NCBI GenBank assembly: GCA_037179335.1
Contig: JAKZHN010000007.1
Location: forward strand, 1,302,001-1,366,000
Origin: Cyclaneusma minus
Lineage: Eukaryota > Ascomycota > Leotiomycetes > Marthamycetales > Marthamycetaceae
Direction: 5' to 3'
Length of the DNA stretch: 64,000 nt
Shown: positions 42,412-53,003 of the stretch, piece by piece
Numbering within the stretch: the stretch's first letter is position 1
Layout: each line of letters opens with the position of its first letter
Made by a program: the position numbers and the translations under genes
The notes under the pieces: model-generated
What the model was told of the DNA's origin: nothing
Database searches by the model: none
The model's input: only the letters and a program-made list of their open reading frames with translations

Positions 42412-44430
42412 TTATCCATTCTCTCGCGGAATGATGCCCTGCTTCGCGCCAACAAGAGCATTCACAACATTTTTCTGCAAGTCCTGCATCTGGTCTCGCA
42501 GAGCCATGTACTTTTCTCGCCACACTACTTCTCCGAGTTCTTCATTTGCACCGATCTCTGGCACAGGATTTGATACCTCTTCCACAGGTATCCGAAGACT
42601 GAAAGATTCCTCAATCGACCCAAGCTTGAGAGTCCATCGGGCTTCATACGCCGAAAGCCCATCGCAACTCGCCAGCCGTGTCATGATGAGTCTCGTTTTC
42701 AGAAACGAGCCTCCGGCAAGAGAGCAAAGGCTGGTAAGGAACATCCCATTGGACGTTGAGTCTTCTCGCAGCCGCCGAAAGGCAGACTGAGCAATGTGTC
42801 GAGCTTCTCGAAAACTACAAGGCTTCGTAGTTCCCCCGTGTTCGGAGTACCACTCTGCCTTCAATATTTCCAGCATAAAGGAGTTCTCAACCGTCTCCAC
42901 ATTGGTCCGGTCGTCACCGTCCGCTTCACTTCTGCCTTCGGCGGTGTCACCAGCTTGCGATGCGTCCATGCTTGCATTGCCAAGCAGTGCAAAGCTAGAA
43001 GGAAAGTGACAACTAGGCGTTGTGGAAGGAGAGCGAAAACCATCCTCGTGGCCGATATTGCTCTCCCGATGGTTCTCACCATTCAGCAATACTTTGGGAG
43101 GTGTCGCCAAACGAACTGCGCCCCCCTTTCGTTCTGGGACTTGAAGCTGAAGACCAGGTCTTCCTGGAGGGCGGACCTGGATAGGTATTGATTGAGCTGC
43201 AGAGGATGGGTAAGAAGTTGGCTCTTCACGTCTCTGAGCGGTGAGAGCGGATGTAGAAATCCTATCTCGCATTTCCACGGCGGGGCTTGGGCTGGAGGTT
43301 GGGTTCACTGGAAATGTCGAGAATGAGCCATTCGTAATGGATCGATTCGTGGGAGGTCTTCCCCTTAGCTTTCCTACTGCTGTGCCACTATAATTCGGCC
43401 AGGCCGAGGACACGGCAGGACCATGGCGCCGCCGTGAACGAGCTTTCGACGAAGGAATTGCAGAGCGTGGCTCTAAATCGTCTGGAAGAAATGGGTTGCG
43501 CATTCGAGGGGTGATGGCTGACTGAGGGTGTGCTGTCATAGGAGTTTGATCACCGCCCATTGTTCTCCAAGAAGCAGCCCTATCGGATGCTTGGAGAGTA
43601 CTTGGAAAGGGAATCATGGGTTGGACACCAAACATACGCCCTCCGATAGACGCTCTCGCATCCGCCGAGTCCCAACCGAGGTCTCCGCTGCCAGGATAAG
43701 CGGATGCTGGAGTAGAGTCGGGAATACTGGATCTAGCCAAGGCAAAATCCTCTGAAAGCGTGGGCGAATGAAATCTTCGTCTTTGAGCCGAATAATTGCC
43801 ATTTTCGCTGTCATTATCTCGATCCTCAGCCTTTCGCCTGCCTCTTTTCGGACGGGTTTCGGGCAACAGTGCTCTGATGGCCAAGTCCTCTTCAGCCACC
43901 ACTCCATCGCGTCCCACCTCGGTTGGAGGCTCGTCGGGCTTTGGTATACGGGTCCAGTATACATGTTCCTTGCCAAGAAGGAACTCGAAAAAAGCATCGA
44001 TATGCATAGCATGCATCCATCTCTGTCATCTGGTGAGTTGAAACAGAAAGCAAGAATGATGTTCTTATTTGCTTGGATACACTCCGACTATACTGAAACA
44101 ACTGACCTTGAGCCTCACAGCATACTGCTGTACCTTTTGCGTGCTTTGGCCCTTGTCCAACACCGGGGGTTCAACACCTAGCTCAACGGCTACCTGTGCC
44201 CAGGTCTTCAGTTCTTTCTTGTCAAACTTACATATCAGGTCGAAAAGTACCCAAGTGCTGAAGGTTTTGCCGTCGCTTTTCGGGACAGCGCGGAAGCTCT
44301 TCCGCAGCTCGGAGCTGTCAGTGTCCATGGGGATTGCAGGATTGCAGTAGAATATGAAGGCCACGTAGGCATCGTCGATGCTAGTATTGGTGACCTCCCG
44401 CGGAGGCAGCCTTCGAAGACCCAAGGTCAT
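42412..44430 (-). CDS. ARS-binding protein 2 (Abp2) family DNA-binding protein
   Basis: Two exons on the minus strand, 44430-44107 and 44022-42412, give 644 residues. The N-terminal domain is the Abp2-type domain: LPPREVTNTSIDDAYVAFI, then a YCNPAIPMDTDSSELRKSF stretch, DGKTFSTWVLFDLI, LKTWAQVAVELGVEPP and QSTQKVQQYAVRLK, with the splice before RWMHAMHIDAFFEFLLG. Fission yeast Abp2 binds replication-origin DNA. Nuclear location is expected. The central 300 residues are disordered, with basic patches (KRGRRK, KARSRRRH). The C-terminal 200 residues form a helical domain. The start is firm: a stop lies eight codons upstream in frame. Confidence 0.85.
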
Positions 44431-44879
44431 GATGAACCGGACAAGCTCAGGTCAGTTCTCACCACGCCATGAGGGAAGAAGTTTGCTTTGTTCATTGCGC
44501 ACGAAGGCTGAGGTTGATGGAACAGCGAGCATCTGGTCGAAGTCTCGAAGATGCAGAGATCTTATTTTAGAACAGTCTTTGCCGCTAAGGCACTTGTGAA
44601 ACACCTTAGGTAAGTCCAGAGGTCCGAGCATTTCCAAGGCGGAGAAAGTGGATCTAGGCGCGGCCCGGGTGGGGTAGGACGCGGGTATTACCCCGGATTT
44701 GCTTCCACTCTGTGACAGACTCGGGCTTCCGGTGATAGCAGATCGTTACTTGGTTGGCTCAGTTTCTGTATGCTTGTATCATGCGTACGTAGGATTGATA
44801 CCCCGCTGGAGGAGCCACCTTTTACACCTTTTCGCCTTCTCTCACACTCGTTCCTCCCTTCTTCTCCAACAGGCTCATC
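44431..44879. promoter_or_regulatory. Divergent promoter, Abp2-like and P450
   Basis: 449 bp between divergent starts. C/T-rich near the P450 start (44815-44879), as in a leader. No element recognised. Confidence 0.4.
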
Positions 44880-46875
44880 ATGCTTCAGCGGATCCTCGAC
44901 TTGAGCTCCGCCTCTCTCACTCTACTGCTGGCTGGCAGTCTTTTTCTATACTTTCTCACCCAATGGCTCTGCGATCCTCTGAGGAGCATCCCCGGTCCAT
45001 TCCTGGCGAGGTACACCCGCTTGTGGTACTGCGGGGAGATATATCGCGGCACTTTCGAGCTGACCAACATCCGCCTCCACAAAACCCATGGCCCTATTGT
45101 GAGAATTGCTCCCAACGAATACTCCGTTGACGACGTCGATGCTGCCAAGACCATCTATGGCCATGGAACCGCCTTTGTGAAGGTATGCTATGGTCTTCGA
45201 AAGTTTCTCTTAGGAAACCCAATCCTGACAGCTATAAGGCTCCTTGGTACCGCGTCTGGATGCCTCCAGGTTCCGAGAAAGCTTCGTTATTCTCCGACCT
45301 CAATCCGTCCCGTCATGCCACCCAGAAACGAAAGTTTGCTGCTGCGTATTCTATGAGCTCGCTCGTTTCTTATGAACCGTTCGTCGACAATTGTTCAACT
45401 TTGATCTCTCAAAGGTTTAGCGAGGTTTCTGCCGCTGGAAAGACCATAAATCTCTCCAGCTGGCTTCAGTGCTATGCTTTTGATGTTATCGGAGAAATTG
45501 TGAGTCCATTGTATTTCCTGCTCGAGGACGTAATGACTTAATCCACTCGGATGGTAGGTATTCCGTCAGCCAGGCCGGCAGCCAAAATTCACTGTGAGAT
45601 GAAGACGTCTGTACACGGCCTGGAATTAGAGTATGGTAATGGTTTCAATGGTGATATTTCATTGTATCGGGGAGTTTCAATGGCGTGAAATATTCCTGCA
45701 TACCCGGGATGCTTCCAGTCATTTGGGGGACTTTCAATCGCTTGTGAGATCCCTATCACTTGGGGAATACACAATTACCTGGGCATTCCCAGTCACGCGG
45801 TGACTGCAAGCCGTATTCAGATTGCTTTCGTTCATGATATTTATTGGATTTCATTGCAATATATAGGATTCTCTTCGTGCTTCACACCTTGGTAAGATAC
45901 CTGGCTGATAATCCCAAGACCTTCAGCAGCAGATTTGGTTTTCTTGACACGGGAGAGGACAAAGCGGGTGTTTTCCAAGCAATCGATACCCGTGGGCTCT
46001 ATGGTTGTCTTATTGGGGTCTTCTCTTCCCTGCACAGCATCCTTTATCCGTTGTTGCCTAGTTCATGGGGGCAAGGCTATATAACCAAGTTCACGCTTGA
46101 CCGAATGGAAGAGAAACAGAAGGTCCTAAAAGACCCCAGGAAAAACGACCGCACCGGAACACCAGACTTCCTGACCAAATTTATGCAAGTCCATGAAGCA
46201 GATCCGCAGAAAATGACTCGCGGTGACCTTGCCACTATATGCCAGGAAAACATAGGAGCCGGCAGCGACACGACCGCAATTTCTCTCTCAAGCGTCTTCT
46301 ATCATCTTCTCAAACACCCCTCGACGTACAACCGTTTAAGAGACGAGATCGACGAAGCTGCGAAGACGGGCAAGCTGTCTGATCCAATCACTTTCAAAGA
46401 AGCACAGGGTCTTCGCTATCTACAAGCTGTGATCAAAGAAGCTTTGCGCATGCACCCTGCCACTGGTCTTCCCCTTGTACGCGTGGTCCCAGCCGGAGGC
46501 GCTGTCATTGCCGGTCATCACTTTCCAGCTGGAGCCACAGTGGGTATCAATGCTTGGGTCGCTCATCACAATACCTCAGTCTATGGCGAAGACGCCGATA
46601 GCTGGCGACCCTCTCGCTGGCTAGAGTTCGAGGAGCAAGGGCGAGCTGGTGATGTTGAGAAATATTTCTTCGCATTCGGGATGGGCAGCAGGACTTGTAT
46701 TGGAAAGAACATCAGTTTGTTGGAGCTGAGCAAGTTAGTCCCACAGTTGCTGAGGAAATTTGACTTTGCGCTGGATGAAAGCTTGGATGGGAGGACTTGG
46801 GTGACCAGCAATAGATGGTTCGTCAAGCAGACGGATTTTCTGGGGAAGGTCAAGACACGACAGGCCATTGTGTGA
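44880..46875 (+). CDS. Cytochrome P450, pisatin-demethylase-like
   Basis: Three exons, 44880-45182, 45239-45499 and 45919-46875, give 506 residues, the full P450 length. N-terminal anchor, then the hinge with IPGPFLARYT. The I-helix is AGSDTTAIS, the ExxR element is EALRMHP, followed by SWRPSRW, and the heme loop is FGMGSRTCIG, all intact. The order resembles fungal P450s of the pisatin demethylase group (E-class, ER membrane). Substrate unknown. The second intron is 419 bp, several times the local norm, and is mostly a ~19-bp degenerate repeat. Flanking residues GEI and TFSSRFGFLD join exactly as in the family, which fixes the splice sites. Confidence 0.87.
45622..45810 (+). repeat. Degenerate ~19-bp tandem repeat inside a P450 intron, locus D
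   Basis: Units ending in (T/C)GG follow each other with lengths of 17-20, for example GATGCTTCCAGTCATTTGG, AGATCCCTATCACTTGG and GGAATACACAATTACCTGG. TTCCAGTCATTTGG recurs, nearly unchanged, on the minus strand at about 49.97 kb, and AATTACCTGGG recurs at 14.99 kb. Confidence 0.65.
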
Positions 46876-47150
46876 AGCTCTCGGGACATTTTGCAAGGAA
46901 AGAGGGCCTCCTTAACTCTAAACCCGCAATTCTTGATCGGATTCAGGCACTGACACGATCACAATGGGATTCGGTTCTTGACCATTTATATTGTATAGCA
47001 GCTACCTTAAGGTAGCGTAAGTGATGAAACAGCATGGACGCTTTCAGTATTTAGATCCGACTTCGATAGACACAAAAGTAGGAAACCTACGTGACTGCAG
47101 AATATCCGTGTTCAAAGTATGTAACGGTTACTGGCAGGTTAAAAACGGCC

Positions 47151-49794
47151 TCAGGCAATAGGGGTCACCTTCGGAACAATCCACCACTCGTGGTAACAAC
47201 CCTCAGGAGGCGGGACCTCGGCCTTCAACTTCACTCTACCATCTTTCCCAGCAGCCACAAAAGCCTTCTGGAGCACCGTGCTCGTGATGCTAGCAGCAAT
47301 GCAAGCCTTCAACCAGCTCTTCATCCCCTTCGTCCAACCCTCTTCCGATCCTTGGCAACGTGCTGTCTTAGGATCCAGCTTAAGTAGCACTTCGATGTCT
47401 TTTTTCGCCTTTGTAGACGCCTCGATCGCGAACAATATCAGATCATCGGTCGTTTCGTCGGACTGCGATACGGCAATGCTGAACTGTGCGTATGATGGTA
47501 GTTCCGGTAATCCGATATTGAGAAAGGGCTTCATTCGAAGCTCGTAGCGCATCGAGCCATCGCTATAGGGCTGTGGAGGTGGAGAAATAAGCTTCAGTCG
47601 AGTGAGCGCCGTATATAGGCAACTAAGGCCGTCAGCTAGACCTTGTGTGGCTGTGGCTTCTAGCATGGACACGTTGATAAACGCCATAGCCGGCCCGAAC
47701 ACTGGATCTTGGTGTATTGCCGTCTGACGGCGGCCTGAAGCAGAGTATCGGCGGATATTGACCCCGCGAATCCGTTCCAGATGCTTACTCTTGGTCTGGG
47801 CGAGATATTGGAGGTACCAATACATTCCTGCGAGCTCCGTGGGATGATAAACTTCCAGCTCAAAGCCCATTTGCACAATCCATTCCATCTGGCGCAATTT
47901 GTAGAAGTAAGCCCAGGATGAGAGAGGGTATGAATATAGCGGATTTCTGGAAATGGATTCGTCGACAACTGCGACTTCTTTGGTATAGTTGCGGAGCCCT
48001 GCATCAAGTTCTTCTGCGTCTAGCTGCAGATTATCCCAGTCTGAGATTGTGTGACAGAGCGTTCTCCTGATCCGGCATCTATTTTGACATTGCGTGCGGA
48101 TGACATCGAGATATGTCTGCGCTGCTCGTCCCCGGAAGAGTTCCATTTGCTGAGCCATGATGTATCGCGGATCACGCGGGACTTCTATTTCATCATTGTC
48201 CCGGTCGAGAAGTTCGTGGCCTGGAAGCACAGTGCTCGCAAGGTCATCGTCTAGTATTTGACGAATCGACATGTTCCCCAGAACTATCATATCTCCAAAT
48301 ATGTAGTGTTGGAGTAGTGTTCTGATATAAACTGACGGCTGTGGTTTTCTGCCTTGAAACAGAGTCACGAAAGTCTAGGACTCAGGTCAGTATCCCCTTG
48401 CCATTCTTGAAAGGGAAACGCTTAGACTTACAAGTAGGCTATGACTGTCGTGATACTCAAGCACGTCGACTACAGTCTTTCCATCCTCACACAGAAGCTC
48501 CAAGTGACGGTGAGCATCGTCAAAGCTCACATACACTATGGGCCGTGGAGGAATAGTGCTCGCGAGCTTTCGCTGTAGTTTGCTGCTGAAAGCATCGGGA
48601 ACAGGCTTTCCTAACGAGAAGCTCGTTTTCAGCCTGGACAAATGATTGGTGACGTTTTGCCACAGAAGCTTTAAGCTGTTGGAGGTCCTATCGTCCGCAT
48701 TTGCCACTAATAGCAGGAAACGAGCCCTGAAAAACAACCTTGTGAGTAGCGCGTCTTTCAGGTCCTTCGGAATCTCCGTCGAGCCTGACACAGAAGACGA
48801 GGTCGCCTCGAGGAAGTCTAAGATCACACTGTCTTCGACGCGCTCGAGAAGGTCTCTGTTGTATGTGTGGGTAACAAAGTCTTCCTCCTGTTATTTCCAT
48901 GAGCAGGTGTCCATGGAGTAATGGAAGGCAAAAAAGACGAAAAAAAGAACGAAATGCAAACCTCATAGAAATGCTCTGCTTTGACGCGATTATTGACGTG
49001 CCAACACGTCTTGATCAAAGCCAGGCAGTAAGCTCTCAGGACCCGGAGGGTGAGTGGTTCTGGTTCGGACGGCGGCCTTTCCCCAGAATCAAAAAGCATC
49101 TGGTCCAGACTGGAAGTGGGCACACTGAAGATTTTTTCGATGTAGAGACTTGTGAAGACAGTCTGTGACAGAGGGTGGCCCATATGCCAGGCCATCTGTG
49201 TTTGATATTAGAGCAGCACAGGTTTTTCTGGGGCTGGGAAGGCCCGCACCTCGTGGCATAATAGTTGGTCAATGATGCCAATCACTTCTTCCGGCAACAG
49301 AGGCCTGCTAACATCATACTCGTCATCCAGCGTTTCACCAGGGGCTAGGAAACCACTGTCCATCTTAGGGTCCATGATCTGGCAAATCCGTCAGTCCCGG
49401 TACAGGCCGATGATGGCTGAGGAAACACGAATACCTCCAGAGCAGCCACGGACTCGAAAAGAGTGAAGAGATCATCTTTGACAAGTTTCCCTACGGCGAG
49501 TTCTAGCACGGACGTTAGTCCTTTCCTTCAGTCCCTGATTCGTGGGGGCAGCAACAGCAACGCACTCTGGGCAGCGTTCGTGAATGAAGCGGTGATGTCG
49601 CTGGCTACAGTGCCCTTGCTCTGGATGCGATGAGCTGGATAAGAGGAGCTCCGTATTTCCTCAGCGGGTGCTCGACCTGGGCCAGCGTCCAGTTCCAGGC
49701 GGGCGGTTTCTGGGGCGGAGGATTAGCACGCGTCAGTCTCGTGGTGGCGGTGGCACGAACCTTCGGACAGGCCATCTACTGCATCGAGAGGCAT
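47151..49794 (-). CDS. MAK10: N-terminal acetyltransferase C auxiliary subunit (MAK10/NAA35)
   Basis: Seven exons on the minus strand (49794-49761, 49709-49566, 49502-49435, 49378-49250, 49195-48962, 48887-48432, 48374-47151) give 762 residues. The family signature LFESVAALEIMDPKMDSGF spans the third splice, and MAWHMGHPLSQTVFTSLYIE opens exon 5. Both are diagnostic of the Mak10 N-terminal domain. NatC acetylates N-terminal Met followed by a hydrophobic residue. Mak10 anchors the catalytic subunit to the ribosome. The long last exon holds the C-terminal helical part. The first exon is only 34 nt with a GTTCGT donor, accepted because it is the only ATG that joins in frame. Confidence 0.88.
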
Positions 49795-50313
49795 GGCCGA
49801 AGCAGCCAGAATGTGAGGCTGCTGGAAGATCTACGACTTTACACCGCGGGCGTTGTCGTCGTTCATGAAATCTCCCTGTGTGGCTGCTTGGAGACTTGGA
49901 GTCGACCGACAGTGGGACGGAAAAAGTTTACAGTCTCCAGGTACTTCGGAATGTCCCAATGACTGGAAATATTCCAAGCAACCGGAATATTGAGAACATC
50001 CCGAATGACTCGAAGATTTCAAATTATTGGAAATATCACCACTTGTTTATGTTCTCTTCATTTCCTACCTTGCTCAATCGAATTTTCTCTTTACGGATAG
50101 GGATTGAAAATGGCCTTGGCAGACAGATCCTGCCATTACCGTCACAGGAGAAGCATTCACCACACCAGCCGCAAGAAATCAGAGGCCGGGCGAATGCCAC
50201 GAATCTAAGTTGCTGGATGGGCAAAATGTAAATGTACTACGGCCTTCTCATCCTTCCCAACGAAGCTGTCCCTCCTCCCCAAAGACTTGCTCCTCACAAG
50301 CCCGATTCGCCTT
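49795..50313. promoter_or_regulatory. MAK10 upstream region with repeat locus E
   Basis: 519 bp upstream of the MAK10 start, holding the ~19-bp repeat at about 49928-50045 (separate entry). The rest is the ATP15 3' flank. Confidence 0.45.
49928..50045 (-). repeat. Degenerate ~19-bp tandem repeat, locus E
   Basis: On the minus strand, units of 18-19 bases run in series: TGATATTTCCAATAATTTG, AAATCTTCGAGTCATTCGG, GATGTTCTCAATATTCCGG, AATATTTCCAGTCATTGG and GACATTCCGAAGTACCTGG. This is the most regular of the five arrays. Confidence 0.65.
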
Positions 50314-50690
50314 CTACGAGGATGGCGCAGATGATCCGGACTCTGCCATTTGGGCTGCGTTGGCCTCGGTGACGTTCTTCATCTCGCCTTGCTTGCCGTT
50401 CTGTTGCGCCCACCAGTCAGCTAACAAGCGCTCGGTATGGGGGAGCAGAGTTCAAGGGGCACTGACGCTCCATTTTGCGAATCGCAATTCGGTCTGGCCT
50501 CTCCTCTCGGCCACCAATCTTTGCTCATCCTTGAGGCTGCGACGGACAACGCGAGCCGCGACTGACAGGTATTTGTTGTAGCTGTACAAAGCACACGTTA
50601 GCTTCGAGCTCACAGGAGACGGCGGGCTTCAATCGCAGTGGGCTGTCGGGGAACGTACGTGAGGCCGGACGCCTTCCATGCGAAAGCCAT
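50314..50690 (-). CDS. ATP15: Mitochondrial F1 ATP synthase epsilon subunit (ATP15)
   Basis: Three short exons on the minus strand, 50690-50659, 50581-50467 and 50400-50314, give 77 residues. The protein begins MAFAWKASGL, continues TYNKYLSVAARVVRRSLKDE, then FAKWSNGKQGEMKNVTEANA. The order and length match the small fungal epsilon subunit (yeast Atp15, 62 residues), part of the F1 central stalk in the mitochondrial inner-membrane enzyme. The protein is too short and split for a simple frame scan. No cleavable leader is expected. Both introns are short (77 and 66 bp). It lies on the same strand as QCR2 upstream, another respiratory gene. Confidence 0.88.
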
Positions 50691-51048
50691 TGTGAGAGGT
50701 TTGAGAGGTGGAGTGTGATGGGAGATGGTTCGTTATGCTGGTGTTGAACGAGTCGTTGAAGCTCTTGCTCCAGATGCGAGAGATGCGAGAGTGCAAAGGC
50801 CGTGCACGTGCAATGCGCCTAAGTCTCCCGATGAGCCCGAGAAGCGCCGAATGCAATCGAGACATACACATACTAGTTTCACTATTTTACGAGCGGCAAT
50901 GCTTCAAGCATTTATATTAAATACAGTAGGAGGTTCACAAGTCAAACATGAAGCGTCTACTATATTCACAAGAGTATGTAGGTATCCGAGAGCACCTGGA
51001 GTTATTGATACACGCCGGGAACCAGTGGAATATCTTCGGGGACTACAT
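50691..51048. promoter_or_regulatory. ATP15 upstream region
   Basis: 358 bp between the QCR2 end and the ATP15 start, both on the minus strand. It must hold the QCR2 3' end and the ATP15 promoter. Nothing distinctive is seen. Confidence 0.4.
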
Positions 51049-52607
51049 TCAAACTCGGAGACCAATCTCCTCTGCGTAAGGAAGCTGGTGCAGGTCTCCC
51101 ACAGCAGAAACAGTTGCCTTGCCTTCCAGAAGTGCCTTTGCTGCCTGCGCAATAGTTAGACTCGGGGGTATAAGGAGGTGCATACAGAGGAGGAACTTAC
51201 CGATTTGAGCGTGTCCGCGCTGACCGACTCCACACTCTTGCCAATCTCATCGATCTGGAAAGGCTTGCCTCCGTGTACTAAGCCCGCGCCAGTAGCAACA
51301 AGTCCGGCCTCGAAGTTCTGGCCCTCCTCCAGAGCGCGGTACTTGGCCAATGCCACCGCCTTCCTGAAATCCTCCTTGCTGATGGAGCCTTCAGAAATGC
51401 TCTTAAGTGCCTTCATGGCCTCTTGTGTGGCTCCCCGGATAGCGGTGGCAGAGCCAGAGAACTGGATAGAGAGGAGACCTGCATCGGAGTAGGAGTAGTG
51501 CGAAGTTGCAGCACTGGCGCCTGGGAACGATGATGCTGCCTTTGCCAGGAGAGAGAAACCGGGAGACCACTTGATGGTCGACTTTCCACCCAGGAGAGCT
51601 GCAAGCACAGCAATTTCGGGCTTGTAAGAGCCTCCGGCAGTAAACGAGCTTGAGCCTGGGAATGCAATGATCATCGAGTTTCCAGAGTCGTGGGCAATTC
51701 GCTCTTCACCACCGTAGTATTTGGATGGCGTAGTCTCAAGAGCCCTTCCAGACTCTGGAATTTCCGTGAAGAATTCGCCAACCCACTTGCCCAATTCGGC
51801 TTGGTTAGTACCGTTAGCGACCACGGCGATATTTGGCTTCGTGTAGGCGCTCTTGGAGAACCATTCGATGGAATCGGAGCTCAAGTACTTAGACAGGGGG
51901 GTCGAGGAGGTCGGGTACAATGGCGTGCCGAGTCCACGGTGGAAAGCCACTGCGTGGGCGGAATTGATTGCCATATCTTCAACGCTGCCCAGGAGCTTCT
52001 TTTGCGTCAACTTAATTTGCTGTTCGACTTGTTCATGGTACTCGTGGGCTGATCATATAAATTAGAACGGTAGCTTCTGGACCTGGGAACTGGGACATAC
52101 GAGTGTATCTGGTTTGTGTAAGAACCTCGGCGAGCAATTCGGTGAAGTAAGGCAGGTCTTCTCTCAGGAACTTGGCCTCAATGACGAGGGACTCCCGAGT
52201 ATGGTATGCGATCAATTGGCCACCAAGGAGCTCCGACTCTCTGGTAATACGCAGCGCAGATCTCTTTTCAGTGTTCTAATGGACCTTGGGGTCAGTCAAG
52301 TGTTCTCATTGGCAAGCAGTACGGAGGGTCCATAAGCTCGACGAACCTTGAAAGCAAACTGCTCCAGTCCCATCGTCAGTCCCGGAGCGGGTTGGTATCT
52401 GGTACCAGCTTTCGCGACAACAGCAAGCTTTGTTGTTGGGCCGGCAATATCTCGACTGGCGACGTGGACGCCGTTGTGGGTGCCGGACTCGTAGGAGAAG
52501 GAGGTCGATCCGGAGACGGCGGCAGCTAAACCGCGGCGGCTGGAGGGGACAGCATGCTTGCGGGCGACAAGCCGAGCTTGCCTTCCAACTGCCGATCTCG
52601 AGATCAT
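51049..52607 (-). CDS. QCR2: Ubiquinol-cytochrome c reductase core protein 2
   Basis: Four exons on the minus strand, 52607-52347, 52275-52101, 52048-51201 and 51144-51049, give 459 residues. A basic, Arg/Ser-rich leader (ISRSAVGRQARLVARKH) is the mitochondrial presequence. The M16 peptidase fold follows: a start strand with NGVHVASRDIAGPTTKLAV, then GLTMGLEQFAFK, which occupies the HxxEH zinc site of processing peptidases but lacks its His pair, so this is the non-catalytic core 2 subunit of complex III. Downstream segments YTPHEYHEQVE and HRGLGTPLYP match the family. The last exon ends VGDLHQLPYAEEIGLRV. Exon 1 uses a GTTCGT donor. Confidence 0.9.
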
Positions 52608-53003
52608 GGTGTTGGAAGAGAGGGTGGTGTCGAGTTCGGTGGGGATGACGAGGGGGGGTTGCGAAGTCGTTGAAAAGCTTCAATCATGAGCGTATTGAAG
52701 AACATGCGCGGATTGGAGCTGCCGGCGGCCTGAGATGTGAGGTGTCGTGTGGCTGGTGCTGGTGCTGGTGCTGGTCAGCAGCGAGGCTGACGTCCGATTG
52801 GCTGCGGCACCGCCACACTCACCCCGCGAAAATAATTATTCCACGATATTTTGCCTGACTCCTTCTGTCAAGCAGCCTCGACAAGCCGAAATTCGTCTCG
52901 CCTTGTCGCCTTTCCCTGCGCAGCCTGCCCTTTGCAAATGCCGTCTCGGTAGCAATCGTGGAAGCTCTAGAGATCCTCGAGATAGTCTCTAGCAGCACTC
53001 ACA
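52608..53003. promoter_or_regulatory. Divergent promoter, QCR2 and RPC82
   Basis: 396 bp between divergent starts. It includes a short GGTGCT microsatellite at 52753-52775 and CT-rich stretches near both ends. Confidence 0.45.

Noticed and set aside
31565..46875. Secondary-metabolite gene cluster (two P450s, flavin enzyme, transporter)
   Set aside because: No polyketide synthase, peptide synthetase, terpene cyclase or pathway regulator is present, and unrelated housekeeping-type genes (peroxisomal carrier, Abp2-like) sit between.
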